DNA of 64,000 nucleotides from CAKMZU01 sp965248335 (GCA_965248335.1 CBDFIY010000003.1:1550001-1614000); one strand, 5' to 3'; shown: positions 8,675 to 17,722, numbered from the stretch's first letter. Notes: generated by a model not told the origin, from the sequence alone. Translations and numbers: made by a program.

Positions 8675-9220
8675 GTGAAAAAATCAATTATCGGTTTAGT
8701 AAACCCCAAAAACCCTATCAATGTGGGGGCAATTATTAGAAGCGCGGGTTGCTTTGGTGTGGATGAGATTTTTTATTCAGGCCAGCGCTATGCGAAAGCA
8801 GCACAATATAATAAAGGGCATGAACGTTTAACGCATGCAGATACTAACAATGCACTTGCGCGTGTTGGGTTGTTTCAAGCCGACGATTTAGTGGCTGCCG
8901 TTGATGCCAATACGCGTATTGTTTGCGTTGAGTTAGTTGAAGGTGCAAGCGCTTTGCCTGATTATCAGCATCACGAACACGCGATGTATGTTTTTGGCCC
9001 AGAAGATGGGTCCATACCGCAGGGGGTTATTGATCAAGCGGATGATGTGGTTTATCTACCAACTGAAGGCTGTTTAAACTTGGCGACAACAGTGAGTCTT
9101 ACGCTCTATGATCGTATGGTAAAACTAGGGCTTCATCATCAGCCTGATAGAGAAATAGGCGATACATTAATTCGCGGTAGTCGCGATAAAAACAATCGGT
9201 TAAAAATCAGAAGTAAATAA
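8675..9220 (+). CDS. TrmH/SpoU-family RNA 2'-O-methyltransferase
   Basis: A 181-residue SPOUT methyltransferase. It opens with IIGLVNPKNPINVGAIIRSA, the usual N-P-x-N-x-G-x-x-x-R strand-helix that positions the catalytic Arg and Asn. It closes with the deep-knot SAM site, MYVFGPEDGSIPQGVIDQAD and LPTEGCLNLATTVSLTLYDR. Enzymes of this class methylate a ribose 2'-OH in tRNA or rRNA; the exact nucleotide cannot be assigned here. The start is GTG at 8675. It is encoded alone, facing the leftward glucosylglycerate operon. Confidence 0.88.
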   Translation: MKKSIIGLVNPKNPINVGAIIRSAGCFGVDEIFYSGQRYAKAAQYNKGHERLTHADTNNALARVGLFQADDLVAAVDANTRIVCVELVEGASALPDYQHHEHAMYVFGPEDGSIPQGVIDQADDVVYLPTEGCLNLATTVSLTLYDRMVKLGLHHQPDREIGDTLIRGSRDKNNRLKIRSK

Positions 9221-9253
9221 CGGAAATAGTCATGCTATCAAATCGAGTTGCAA

Positions 9254-9287
9254 GGGCGTTATTGAGCATCGCCCGTGCTTTTTTTAA
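9254..9287 (+). terminator. possible terminator after the TrmH-like gene
   Basis: A short GGGCG/CGCCC stem (9254-9258 with 9270-9274) or an alternative AGCA/TGCT stem is followed by a seven-T run at 9279-9285. It lies 34 bases after the methyltransferase stop and runs into the 3' end of the convergent gene. The stem is short, so this is tentative. Confidence 0.35.
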
Positions 9288-10323
9288 ACGAAAAATAAGG
9301 CATTAATGTCGCACGAGGTTTGTTGTCTGCATATAAACTTACCGTGAGCTGATAATCATCAATGATGATACAGAGTACAATGATTTGTAGGATGACTTTC
9401 AATTTTTCAAAAAAAGTAGGGCGTGTAAAATGCAGTTGTCTTTGACGTATGAGGTCAGCTTCTTGCAGGTTTATGTGTTTATTTTGTGTATGCTTTATGG
9501 CTTTTTTTAATGCTTTTATTTTTTTTGTCGCAGCGACAAATGTATTGGTATTGTGGGTTTCATCAAAATCATCTGAGATATAATTGCAGAGGTTAATAGG
9601 ATGATAAGAGAGCATACCTGTGCGTTGGTTTCTTGTAATTTGATGGTTGAAAATGTCTTGTAGCAGCCGGAACCCAGCTAAGTTTGCAGATACATCCGCG
9701 TGGCTAATGACCCCCGTGGTTAATCCGCCCATTCCCAGTCGCTCTTGTAAGGCAGAAAGGAGTTCAACGTCAGCGCTGTTAAAGTCAGGGTGGCTGCGCG
9801 CATAATTAAAATAGTTAAACCCATCTTTAAACATGTGTGTGAGCTTATCAGTCGAAAACCTCACACCGCAGGCTTGTATTTGTGAGGCGAGAAATTTTTT
9901 ACTGAAGATTGAATAATCCGCCTGAAAATAGACGGATTCTCCAGGAAGTAATGCAATGCGCTCTATAGTTGCCCAAGGATGCTCGCATTGCCCTGTATCA
10001 ATGCAGACTTCAAAAATACTGAAAGCATCTTTGGCTGCATTATCAAAAAAAAATAGATCATAGTAGGCTTGTGCTAGCATTTGCTCGACGTGGTTATCCG
10101 CTTGTTGTTTTATACTCGGCTTAATGCGTGTGTTGGTGGTGGTAACTATTTTCTGAAAGTAGCCATTTACCATATGGGTAAGCGTTTTTCCGGCGTCTGT
10201 TAAAGGGATGTTTCTATAGGTCCATGAATCTGTTTCTGAGCAGAATGCGTGCGCACTAAAAAATACCCAAATACATGCGAGACAATGCCGCAAGAGGGTG
10301 TATTTAACGACCTTTTTTTTCAT
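9259..10323 (-). CDS. exported protein of unknown function, last gene of the glucosylglycerate operon
   Basis: ATG 10323 gives a 354-residue product with a signal peptide (MKKKVVKYTL to SAHAFCSETD). An upstream ATG at 10350 is in frame but lies deeper inside the preceding gene. Visible features are a KLTHMFKDGFNYFNYARS stretch, a following TGVISHADVSANLAGFRLLQD segment, five cysteines in the mature part, and a hydrophobic segment near the C-terminus (LKVILQIIVLCIIIDDY). I do not recognise the family. It starts inside the last codons of the sugar phosphorylase gene (20-bp overlap), so translation is probably coupled. Its role in solute metabolism, if any, is inference from position only. Confidence 0.75.
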   Translation of the reverse strand: MKKKVVKYTLLRHCLACIWVFFSAHAFCSETDSWTYRNIPLTDAGKTLTHMVNGYFQKIVTTTNTRIKPSIKQQADNHVEQMLAQAYYDLFFFDNAAKDAFSIFEVCIDTGQCEHPWATIERIALLPGESVYFQADYSIFSKKFLASQIQACGVRFSTDKLTHMFKDGFNYFNYARSHPDFNSADVELLSALQERLGMGGLTTGVISHADVSANLAGFRLLQDIFNHQITRNQRTGMLSYHPINLCNYISDDFDETHNTNTFVAATKKIKALKKAIKHTQNKHINLQEADLIRQRQLHFTRPTFFEKLKVILQIIVLCIIIDDYQLTVSLYADNKPRATLMPYFSFKKSTGDAQ

Positions 10324-12079
10324 CGGGGTCTTGATGCGGGTGATTTGCAAGCCAAACGGGTTGATAAGGCTTAAGGGTTAAGCAATCGTGACTGGCTATT
10401 TCTCCAGGGTGAGAAAGCAAATTCTCCCAACTGGGGCTATTGGGGAGATTGAAATCTGACAAGGGCAATAATTGTGTTTGCAGCCCAATATTATAAAAGC
10501 AATAAATGATTTGCCCTGTGTCTAGGTTGTGCCGATAAAAGCCGAGTATGTCGTAGCCTAAATCGAGTGTGCTTTGTTTAGCGCTTGGGTGAAAGGCAGA
10601 TTGCGCTTTACGGACAGTGAGTAAGTGTTTCATTTGCGTGAAGACTTGCGCATGAGGGTCTGTATTATCATCAAGGTGTTGTTTTAATAGGTCATAATCC
10701 CATTGATGGCGGTTGATGGCTCGATTGTGTTGTGTTTTATGCAACTTATTATAATCGTTTTCTGTGCCGAGCAAGCTATGAATATAGATACCGGGTATGC
10801 CCTCAATCGTAATCATGATGGCATGAGCGCATATAAATCGTGCAAGTGCATGCGTATCCCTGCCTTTTGTTGTGCCACCGAGTGCATCATATAAAGAAAT
10901 ATTGATTTCATAAGGGTGGTGAGAACCATCACTGCCTGCGCGCCATGAAATTTCGCCACCGAATTCTTCGAGCGTGTTGATCAGTAGGTCTCTTTCGTTC
11001 TCATTGAGAATATTTTCGATGGGGCGTAACCCGATGCCATCATGGGACGCGATAAAGTTAAAATACGTTGTGCCTTTGATGGCAGAAGGCATGGATTGCA
11101 TCCAGTGTTTCAAATAGTGGCAGTTACCTGTGATCAGTGTGTTGACAAGTAAGGGCGGTAAAGCAAAATTATAGATGCAGTGGGCTTCGTCCCCTTGCCC
11201 TAAATAAGAAAGATTTTCTTTGTGCGGGATATTGGTTTCGGTGATGATCAGCGTTTTTGGTGATTGATATTCAATCAGTGTGCGGAATAACCGAATAATC
11301 TCATGGGTGGGTTCAAGGCTTAGACAGGTTGTGCCGGATTCTTTCCATAAAAAGCCAACAGCATCGAGTCGAAATGCTCGGATGCCGCGATCAAGGTAGT
11401 GAATCAGAATGCGAATAAAGGCTAAGAGTACCTCGGGGTTTTTGAAGTTAAGATCAATTTGGTCGTGGCTAAATGTGCACCAAAGATGCTGGTGGCCTTT
11501 AATGGTTGAGAATTGCTTTAAAATCGGATTCGTGCGGGGTTGTTTTGCTCGGGATATGTCGAATTGGACGGGGTCAACAGCAAAGAAAAAGTCTTTACCT
11601 GGGTGTTTGTCTTCTTTGAAGTTTTTAAACCACAGACTTTTTGATGAGCAATGATTGATGACGATATCGGCCATGAGTTTGTAGTCTTTGCCAATATTTG
11701 CAATGTCATTCCAATTACCGAGATCGGGATTAACGTTGTAAAAATCAATGACGGAAAACCCATCATCAGAGCTGTAAGGGAAAAAGGGTAGGATGTGTAC
11801 GCTATTGGTGAGATCGCCGATATATTGATTCAAAAATTGATGCAGGGTATGTAAAGCATGTTCACCGGTTTTTTGTATCGAGTCACCATAAGTAATCAAC
11901 ATAATGTCGGATTGGTGCCATAGATGAGAGGGTGGGTTCGACGTTTCACATTTTACAGGGGAGAGTAAAGTGAGGATTTTTTGCGTGTACTGTTCAATAT
12001 CAGCCTCTGATAACAGAGACTGATAGATGCAGCTCAAATGCTGGGTAACCTTCTGTTTTAACAACGTTTGATTATCCAT
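10304..12079 (-). CDS. GH13_18 sugar phosphorylase, probably glucosylglycerate phosphorylase
   Basis: A 591-residue alpha-amylase-fold enzyme of the sucrose phosphorylase subfamily. Conserved region I is MADIVINHCS. The nucleophile is in GIRAFRLDAVGFLW (Asp239), the acid/base in LIITETNIPH (Glu281) and the third acidic residue in FIASHDGIGLRP (His346-Asp347). The subfamily includes phosphorylases for sucrose, glucosylglycerol and glucosylglycerate. The neighbouring genes for glycerate kinase, GpgS and phosphatase point to glucosylglycerate, which would be split with phosphate into glucose-1-phosphate and glycerate. It is cytoplasmic with no signal peptide. It follows gpgS by 22 bases and overlaps the exported-protein gene downstream. 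Confidence 0.88.
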   Translation of the reverse strand: MDNQTLLKQKVTQHLSCIYQSLLSEADIEQYTQKILTLLSPVKCETSNPPSHLWHQSDIMLITYGDSIQKTGEHALHTLHQFLNQYIGDLTNSVHILPFFPYSSDDGFSVIDFYNVNPDLGNWNDIANIGKDYKLMADIVINHCSSKSLWFKNFKEDKHPGKDFFFAVDPVQFDISRAKQPRTNPILKQFSTIKGHQHLWCTFSHDQIDLNFKNPEVLLAFIRILIHYLDRGIRAFRLDAVGFLWKESGTTCLSLEPTHEIIRLFRTLIEYQSPKTLIITETNIPHKENLSYLGQGDEAHCIYNFALPPLLVNTLITGNCHYLKHWMQSMPSAIKGTTYFNFIASHDGIGLRPIENILNENERDLLINTLEEFGGEISWRAGSDGSHHPYEINISLYDALGGTTKGRDTHALARFICAHAIMITIEGIPGIYIHSLLGTENDYNKLHKTQHNRAINRHQWDYDLLKQHLDDNTDPHAQVFTQMKHLLTVRKAQSAFHPSAKQSTLDLGYDILGFYRHNLDTGQIIYCFYNIGLQTQLLPLSDFNLPNSPSWENLLSHPGEIASHDCLTLKPYQPVWLANHPHQDPDEKKGR

Positions 12080-12101
12080 AGGCGGTAACCTTAGATCAGC
12101 G

Positions 12102-13313
12102 TTATTGGTTGTCCTTTTCTACAGCGTGATAAAGTTTTTCATAAATATCGGGTATAGCGCTTGCCACACGGTTCCAGCTCGGTATAAAGGGTGTTTCCAT
12201 GGGTTTTTCTAGGAATATTTGCCCAGCGGTGATGATGTTTTTTGCAAACATCTCGATGGCTTTTTCTTCTTGGTGAATATCGAGTGTTAACCCATTCATT
12301 AATGCATCGTGATGGTAAGTGTCGATAAAGTCGAGTGCGATACGGTAGTAAGTGGCTTTGATCGAACGGAAAGTTTCCGGCGTAAAAACCTCGCCTTTTG
12401 TAGCGAGTTTTCTAAAAATGGCTTTGGTGATATCAATGGACATTTTGGAGAGCCCCGCCTCTTCATCATCTAATGACAACTGCTGATGTTTGTGATCGTA
12501 GCTGTCGGCAATATCAACTTGGCAAAGACGATTATTGGCATAGTTGCGATGCATTTCGGAGAGAACGCCGACTTCTAGCCCCCAATCACTCGGGATGCGA
12601 ATATCATTTAATACATCCTTTCGAAATGAGAATTCACCGGCTAATGGATAGCGAAAACTATCGAGAAAATCTAAATATTCCCTTGTGCCAATGACTTTTT
12701 TAAGGGCGCGGAGCAGTGGCGTTACCAAAAGTCGGCTGACACGGCCATTAATTTTTCCTGATGCTGTTCGTGCATAATAGCCTTTGCAGAACTCATAATT
12801 AAATTGAGGGTGTGCCATGGGATAAATAAGCCGTGCAAGCAGTTTGCGATCGTAGGTCGTAATATCGCAATCATGCAAAGCGATGGCTTCAGCACCACTG
12901 CAAGATAATGCATAGCCCATGCAATACCACACATTGCGGCCTTTGCCCGCTTCTTTTGGTGATAGATTATGGTCTTTGAGTTCACCATCTATGGACATTA
13001 ATCGTGGGCCGTCATTCCATAATATTCGATGCCGCTGAGGAAGCTCCTTGAAAAAATGCTTGGCATATTCGAATTGATCTTTGTTCGCACGGTCAAGGCC
13101 AATAATGATCTCGGAGAGATAAGGGACTTGTTGCAGTTCTCGAACGATATTGGGCAGTGCATCGCCTTCAAGCTCAGAAAAAAGTGAAGGCAGTATGAGT
13201 GCCATACGCCTTTTTTTACTGAATGTGATGAGATCAGCTTCAAGCGATTCGACTGAGCGGTCGGCGAGGTTGTGCAGTGTGGTTACTATGCCATTTTGGT
13301 GGAAATCAGTCAT
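12102..13313 (-). CDS. gpgS: glucosyl-3-phosphoglycerate synthase (GT81)
   Basis: A 403-residue glycosyltransferase expected to join glucose from an NDP-glucose to 3-phosphoglycerate. Landmarks are the nucleotide strand ALILPSLFSE (residues 38-47), GKGRN (123-127), the metal-binding LHDCD with Asp148 and Asp150, PLAGE (223-227) and WGLEVG (244-249), all characteristic of GpgS-type enzymes. The related mannosyl-3-phosphoglycerate synthases share the logic but differ in these blocks. The length is normal. It starts two bases after the phosphatase stop, within an operon that contains the downstream phosphatase step and a phosphorylase for recovery. No regulatory site is evident inside the operon. 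Confidence 0.88.
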   Translation of the reverse strand: MTDFHQNGIVTTLHNLADRSVESLEADLITFSKKRRMALILPSLFSELEGDALPNIVRELQQVPYLSEIIIGLDRANKDQFEYAKHFFKELPQRHRILWNDGPRLMSIDGELKDHNLSPKEAGKGRNVWYCMGYALSCSGAEAIALHDCDITTYDRKLLARLIYPMAHPQFNYEFCKGYYARTASGKINGRVSRLLVTPLLRALKKVIGTREYLDFLDSFRYPLAGEFSFRKDVLNDIRIPSDWGLEVGVLSEMHRNYANNRLCQVDIADSYDHKHQQLSLDDEEAGLSKMSIDITKAIFRKLATKGEVFTPETFRSIKATYYRIALDFIDTYHHDALMNGLTLDIHQEEKAIEMFAKNIITAGQIFLEKPMETPFIPSWNRVASAIPDIYEKLYHAVEKDNQ

Positions 13314-13315
13314 GG

Positions 13316-14173
13316 TTACTCCTGTAAAACATTAAGCTGCTTGAGTATAGCCGTTAATCCTTGTTGCCAACCTAAAGGGCCGGCATGATCAGCGATAAAA
13401 AGGTTTTCTGTTTTATGTGTTTTAGGTAATGGGTGCGAGGGAGAGGGAATCAGTAAGGCAGCATCGGCCGCGTCAAGCATGGCAATGTCATTGTTTCCGT
13501 CACCAATTGCTACGGTGGTGTAATGCGTTTGATTTTTTTGGGTTAGATAAGCCGTTAACCAATCAAGTGCGAGACCTTTATCGCAGTGATCGCATACGTG
13601 TATAAAACGACCACCTTCTAATAAATTAGCACCCGATTGTTGAAGCTTTTGAATAAACTGCTCTTTATTTTTTTTATCGCCCGTCATAATTACAGGCTCT
13701 GTAAACAGGCGATCGTTGGCAAGAATAGCTTCGCTATAGCCTAACCCCGTTTTCTCTATAATCATTTTTATGTTCATGGATGACATGGGCAGTGCTTCGT
13801 CTTGTGTTGTTAAGCGGTGAATCAGTGACGCAAAATGCTGGCGAGGCTTGCTGAAGCTTTTTAGCCAATAGTGTTCATCAAAGGAAACAAAATCTTCCTG
13901 AAAAACAAAATCCGCTTTGGGTAAAAAGATCCCTGCACCATTTTCGATGATGTGAATAGGTGATAGTGGAATAGATTGCGTTAATGCCAGCAGTTCACTG
14001 TGTGTCTTACTGGTGTTGGCGATTACTGGGAATGCCTGTTTTTCTAATTGGCGCAACAAAGGCTCTGCTGCACGCCACTCGTAAGTATCATGATCCAGCA
14101 ATGAGCCGTCTAAGTCGGTGAAAATGAGTGGTGTCTTAATGAATGGTTTCTTAATAAATGGCGTCATAAGCAC
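13316..14173 (-). CDS. mannosyl/glucosyl-3-phosphoglycerate phosphatase (HAD-IIB)
   Basis: A 285-residue HAD phosphatase of the MPGP type. Motif I is FTDLDGSLLD near residue 18, with both catalytic aspartates. Motif II is in VIANTSKTHSEL, followed by the substrate block IHIIENGAGIF. The C-terminal motif is VAIGDGNNDIAMLDAAD. It should remove phosphate from glucosyl-3-phosphoglycerate made by the next gene. The family also acts on the mannosyl analogue; GpgS next door favours glucose. The N-terminus contains a small tandem PFIKKPFIKTP. Its start overlaps the kinase gene by ten bases and it ends two bases before gpgS. Confidence 0.88.
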   Translation of the reverse strand: MLMTPFIKKPFIKTPLIFTDLDGSLLDHDTYEWRAAEPLLRQLEKQAFPVIANTSKTHSELLALTQSIPLSPIHIIENGAGIFLPKADFVFQEDFVSFDEHYWLKSFSKPRQHFASLIHRLTTQDEALPMSSMNIKMIIEKTGLGYSEAILANDRLFTEPVIMTGDKKNKEQFIQKLQQSGANLLEGGRFIHVCDHCDKGLALDWLTAYLTQKNQTHYTTVAIGDGNNDIAMLDAADAALLIPSPSHPLPKTHKTENLFIADHAGPLGWQQGLTAILKQLNVLQE

Positions 14174-15108
14174 CTTCCTTGTGGGTAGGAAAGTTCTGTC
14201 ATGCCGCGATTTTCATCGAGGTTGATAAGGAAATGTACTTGCTGAGGGAGTGTGAGTAATGTGTGCTCTGTGAGTCTTTGGTAGTGTTGAATAAAAATGT
14301 GTAGCGCTTCATCACTCATTAGGCCTGTTTTATCGGCGTTATGGGGTAGTGATTCTTCAAGCTTTTTTTCTTGCTCAAGTCGCCACTGATAAACACAATC
14401 AAAACTGGGTGCCTGTAGCATGATAAAAAAGTTAATTTTTTGATTGAGTTGGTGATAGGCGTTCTTTAATTGGTCGTTTACATAGGTTCGCCAAATCCCT
14501 TGTGGGTCATGCGTTGCTTCGAAAGTATTAACAGGTGTTTCAAGTGCGCGTTTATCTTGTGGTGGTGTACCTAAACACCACCCTTCAATGATGATGATAT
14601 CAGGTGTGCCATTGATACATTGCCAGTGTTCTTTAAGTGCGCGGTCATCTGTTGCCTTATTGAAGGTAGGCAGTTGTGTCATGCTGTTATGTTTAAGTGA
14701 ATCAAGTTTTTTGAGAAGGAGTGCTATGTCATGCGTACCAGGGACGCCGCGTGTGGCAAGCAAGGGATGTGTGTGTTTGGCGAGTACTTCACGTTTATGC
14801 TTGGAAAGATAAAAGTCATCTAAAGAAAAGGTGACAACATGTTTGTTGAAAATCCGGTACAAGAAGGCTTTAAGTAGTTTCGTTGCTGTTGTTTTCCCTG
14901 AGCCTTGGCAGCCATTCATACCCATGATGACCTGCTTGCCCGCTTGTTTGTGGCAGTCGTTGATACTGATAGCGAGGGGTTTAAACCAGCGCAGCGCGGT
15001 TCGCCGATAGGTATCAGGTAAGTTTTCCTCAATTAAGAATCTATCGATATAATCCATATCGTTCATCATTAGGTCAGCCTGTCTTACTAAGTTTAGAGCA
15101 AAAATCAT
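14164..15108 (-). CDS. D-glycerate 3-kinase-like P-loop kinase
   Basis: A 314-residue kinase with Walker A in MGMNGCQGSGKTTATKLLKA and the family acidic loop VVTFSLDDFYLSKHKR, followed by PLLATRGVPGTHD and an IIIIEGWCLG strand. This arrangement matches the plant/bacterial glycerate 3-kinase (GLYK) family rather than GlxK. It would turn glycerate, released by the phosphorylase, into 3-phosphoglycerate, the acceptor used by GpgS. First gene of the leftward operon. Methionines at 15066 and 15063 are alternative starts (MMNDMDYIDRF), which would trim 14-15 residues. The 158-bp gap upstream is shared with the divergent GDPD gene and must hold the promoter. Confidence 0.85.
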   Translation of the reverse strand: MIFALNLVRQADLMMNDMDYIDRFLIEENLPDTYRRTALRWFKPLAISINDCHKQAGKQVIMGMNGCQGSGKTTATKLLKAFLYRIFNKHVVTFSLDDFYLSKHKREVLAKHTHPLLATRGVPGTHDIALLLKKLDSLKHNSMTQLPTFNKATDDRALKEHWQCINGTPDIIIIEGWCLGTPPQDKRALETPVNTFEATHDPQGIWRTYVNDQLKNAYHQLNQKINFFIMLQAPSFDCVYQWRLEQEKKLEESLPHNADKTGLMSDEALHIFIQHYQRLTEHTLLTLPQQVHFLINLDENRGMTELSYPQGRCL

Positions 15109-15266
15109 GCCTGGGGCGAAAAATCTTGTTTGTGGGTGAACCCCAACTTTTTTTGAATGTACATAAATAAGATATCTGTTGGCGACCTGAAGTACGCAAT
15201 ATTGAACGTATTGACGTTGCGTAAGCCTAAGGAAGGGTATCTTTTGGTCTTGATAGGTTTTATGGC

Positions 15267-16142
15267 ATGAAAAATTTTTTTTTAAAACTACTTCTCTTTA
15301 TTTCTGTGTTTTCACTTCATGACAGCCTTTTAGCGGACTGTCATAAAAACGTTACGGTCTTGGCGCACCGAGGCGTTTATGCGGGCGACCCGTTGCTTGA
15401 AAATAAACTTGAAGCCTTTATTGCAGCGTGGGAGAAGGGTTTTGGTGTTGAGCTTGATATTCGTGTGAGTAAAGACGGCCATTTTGTTGTTATACATGAT
15501 GAGTCTGTCGCACGTATATCAAATGAGGCCAGCATAGCCTATGTTGATGAACTCACAGCGAGTGAGCTAGCGGTTTTTGGTGTACCTACTTTAGAGCAAG
15601 TTTTAAGTGCTTTTATTCAATACCGTGATAAGTTTTCGGAGAGATACGGCATCATGATGGAAATAAAAACGCCACGAAAAGGCGGGTGGGTTGGCGCGTA
15701 TCGATTAGGTCGCAAGATTGCCGATAGGGTGGCGTTAGCTAATGAGGACGGGCAGCCTAAATTCATTATTTCTTCGTTTAATCCCATTGCGATGAAAGCT
15801 GTTAAAAATACTGCACCCGGTGTGACCCGGTGTCTAAATACCAGCGAATTTAATAATGTTGATAGTGCTAACTTGAATGTTTTAACAAAGTGGTTATTAA
15901 AGAAAGTACTATTACAGAAGGCAGTCTTGGGTTATTTCGTTAACCCTGAAATTGTGTCTTTTGAATTTATGCAGATCAGTAAAAGCCTCATTGAAAAATA
16001 TCATCAACAAGGCGTAAAAGTTTTTGTAAGTATGGCGAATAATGAAGAGGATATTAAAACACTCTTGCGATGGGGAGTTGATGGTTTTGTTTCGGATAAC
16101 CCAGAATTAGTGAAAGCGATGATTGATGCTGCGTCACAATAA
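15267..16142 (+). CDS. exported glycerophosphodiester phosphodiesterase
   Basis: A 291-residue protein with a signal peptide (MKNFFLKLLLFISVFSLHDSLLADC) and one GDPD barrel. The metal and catalytic residues are seen in LAHRGVYAGDPLLENKLEAF (His-Arg, then Glu), GVELDIRVSKDGHFVVIHDE (Glu-Asp and His) and IMMEIKTP. The family normally has ENT where this has ENK. It cleaves glycerophosphodiesters to glycerol-3-phosphate and an alcohol, probably in the periplasm. The C-terminus has the usual WGVDGFVSDNPELV. It is divergent from the glycerate kinase gene and precedes ylqF by 87 bp. Confidence 0.9.
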   Translation: MKNFFLKLLLFISVFSLHDSLLADCHKNVTVLAHRGVYAGDPLLENKLEAFIAAWEKGFGVELDIRVSKDGHFVVIHDESVARISNEASIAYVDELTASELAVFGVPTLEQVLSAFIQYRDKFSERYGIMMEIKTPRKGGWVGAYRLGRKIADRVALANEDGQPKFIISSFNPIAMKAVKNTAPGVTRCLNTSEFNNVDSANLNVLTKWLLKKVLLQKAVLGYFVNPEIVSFEFMQISKSLIEKYHQQGVKVFVSMANNEEDIKTLLRWGVDGFVSDNPELVKAMIDAASQ

Positions 16143-16229
16143 AGCTTTCGACGACCTTCAAGCTGACTTCGCGTCAAGGAAGCCTTGTTTTATGCTATGA
16201 TCGTACGCACTTTTGAATGGGGTGTTGAT

Positions 16230-17162
16230 ATGAGTATTAATTGGTTTCCGGGACATATGCACAAGGCGACGAAGGCGATTAAAGCGCTTTTGCCTAAAGT
16301 GGATGTTATCTTGGAGATTCTGGATGCACGCATCCCTTACAGTAGTGAGAATCCGGTTATCCAGCAGCTTGATCCTGATATACCACGCGTTAAGTTGTTG
16401 AATAAATCTGATCTTGCCGATGCCGAAAAAAACCTCGAGTGGCTGAATTATTATAATAGCTTGCCCAATACGCATGCAAAATCACTGAGCATGTATCAAG
16501 GCGAGAAAATTCAAATGCTTATCCCTTTTATGGAATCTTTAATACCTGATCACGGGCAAAGGGTTGGCTTTATTAATGTCTTGGTGCTGGGTATTCCTAA
16601 TGTTGGTAAATCCACCACAATAAATGCATTACTCGGGCGCAAAGTAGCCAAAACAGGCAATGAACCAGCGATTACCAAAGATATCCAGAAGCTTCGGTTA
16701 GGTGATAACATTATGTTGTGGGATAGCCCTGGTATTTTATGGCCTAAAGTTGAAAACCCTAATAGTGGCTATCGTTTAGCCGTAACGGGTGCGATCAAGG
16801 ATACGGCGATGAATCATGCGGATGTTGCTTTTTTTGCGGCAGATTTTCTGTTGACCGCTTATCCGGATGCACTAATGAAGCGTTACCATCTTGGGAGCTT
16901 GCCGGATTCCGCATTGGTGTTTTTAGAGCAGTTAGGTAAAGCGCGTGGTTGTTTAGGAAAAAAAGGCGCAATAGATTTTGATCGTGTTGGTAAGATATTG
17001 TTGACTGAAATTAGAGACTCAAATGTTGCACCAATAACGCTTGAAACGCCTGACGTCATGTTGGTTGAAAAAGAAGCGGTTGAGCAGGCGCTGAAACGTA
17101 AAGAGGAAGAGAAAAAGTCTAATAAGGAGGCGAGAAAGAAAGCGTTTAGATTAAAAAAGTAA
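16230..17162 (+). CDS. YlqF/RbgA-family ribosome-biogenesis GTPase
   Basis: A circularly permuted GTPase of 310 residues. The order is G4 (LLNKSDLAD), then G1 (LGIPNVGKSTTINALL), G2 region and G3 (LWDSPGILWP), which is the hallmark of the YlqF/YawG class. The N-terminus INWFPGHMHKATKAIK is the family opening, so ATG 16230, preceded by GGGGTG, is used instead of an in-frame ATG at 16185. The C-terminal tail is Lys/Arg/Glu rich, suiting rRNA contact. Relatives assist maturation of the large ribosomal subunit. A strong terminator follows at 17298. Confidence 0.92.
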   Translation: MSINWFPGHMHKATKAIKALLPKVDVILEILDARIPYSSENPVIQQLDPDIPRVKLLNKSDLADAEKNLEWLNYYNSLPNTHAKSLSMYQGEKIQMLIPFMESLIPDHGQRVGFINVLVLGIPNVGKSTTINALLGRKVAKTGNEPAITKDIQKLRLGDNIMLWDSPGILWPKVENPNSGYRLAVTGAIKDTAMNHADVAFFAADFLLTAYPDALMKRYHLGSLPDSALVFLEQLGKARGCLGKKGAIDFDRVGKILLTEIRDSNVAPITLETPDVMLVEKEAVEQALKRKEEEKKSNKEARKKAFRLKK

Positions 17163-17297
17163 TGTTTGAATCTCTATTTCATTAGATGTGTGCTGGAGGA
17201 CTAATTCGGCAGGTGTCGAGGTAATGTGGAATTTTTTCTGCTTCTTTAAGATAAAAATAAACCTGATTGGAAGGCCTATGATAGCTTGCAGTATGGC

Positions 17298-17347
17298 CCC
17301 ACACTTATTTGGCACGTAGACGGCTAAATAAGTGTGGGACTTTTTTT
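17298..17347 (+). terminator. Rho-independent terminator
   Basis: A perfect 13-bp stem, CCCACACTTATTT (17298-17310) with AAATAAGTGTGGG (17326-17338), closes a 15-base loop and is followed by AC and seven T. It lies 136 bases after ylqF on the same strand; the intervening stretch has no supported gene. It could also work, less well, for the leftward gene ending at 17414. Confidence 0.85.
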
Positions 17348-17413
17348 GATTAAAGCCTTAAACTTTTTAATTACCTTTCAGTCGAATGGCAGGGTTGTTA
17401 TTTTAAGTATTGG

Positions 17414-17707
17414 TTAATCATCATAAGCATCATCATATTTCCCTGACATTATTTTTAGTAGTGCTTGTTGATCTAAGTTCCCTGCATCCGTCATGGTTTT
17501 GAGCTCGATTTGCGCTTGAAAGGCTCGAGCCAGTCTTTCTTCGGGTCTTGGGTTAAGGTATCTATAAAGTTTGTAAGGGAGGTATCCCGCGATGATCAAG
17601 CCAAAAGAAACTGCAAAGACGGTAGCGACGGGATCTGATTGGGCCGGCTTGGTAAAGGATAGGCTTAAGAAAATAATTAAAATAAATAATTTTAATTTTA
17701 ATTTCAT
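17414..17707 (-). CDS. small membrane-anchored protein of unknown function
   Basis: Start ATG 17707 gives 97 residues; an in-frame ATG at 17722 adds five. It opens with a signal peptide-like run (MKLKLKLFILIIFLSLSF, then TKPAQSDP), followed by a second hydrophobic segment ATVFAVSFGLIIAGYLPYKL, and a charged helix-prone C-terminus ending in DDAYDD. I know no family for it. It is transcribed alone, convergent with ylqF. Confidence 0.6.
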   Translation of the reverse strand: MKLKLKLFILIIFLSLSFTKPAQSDPVATVFAVSFGLIIAGYLPYKLYRYLNPRPEERLARAFQAQIELKTMTDAGNLDQQALLKIMSGKYDDAYDD

Positions 17708-17722
17708 TTTTATTAACTCCAA

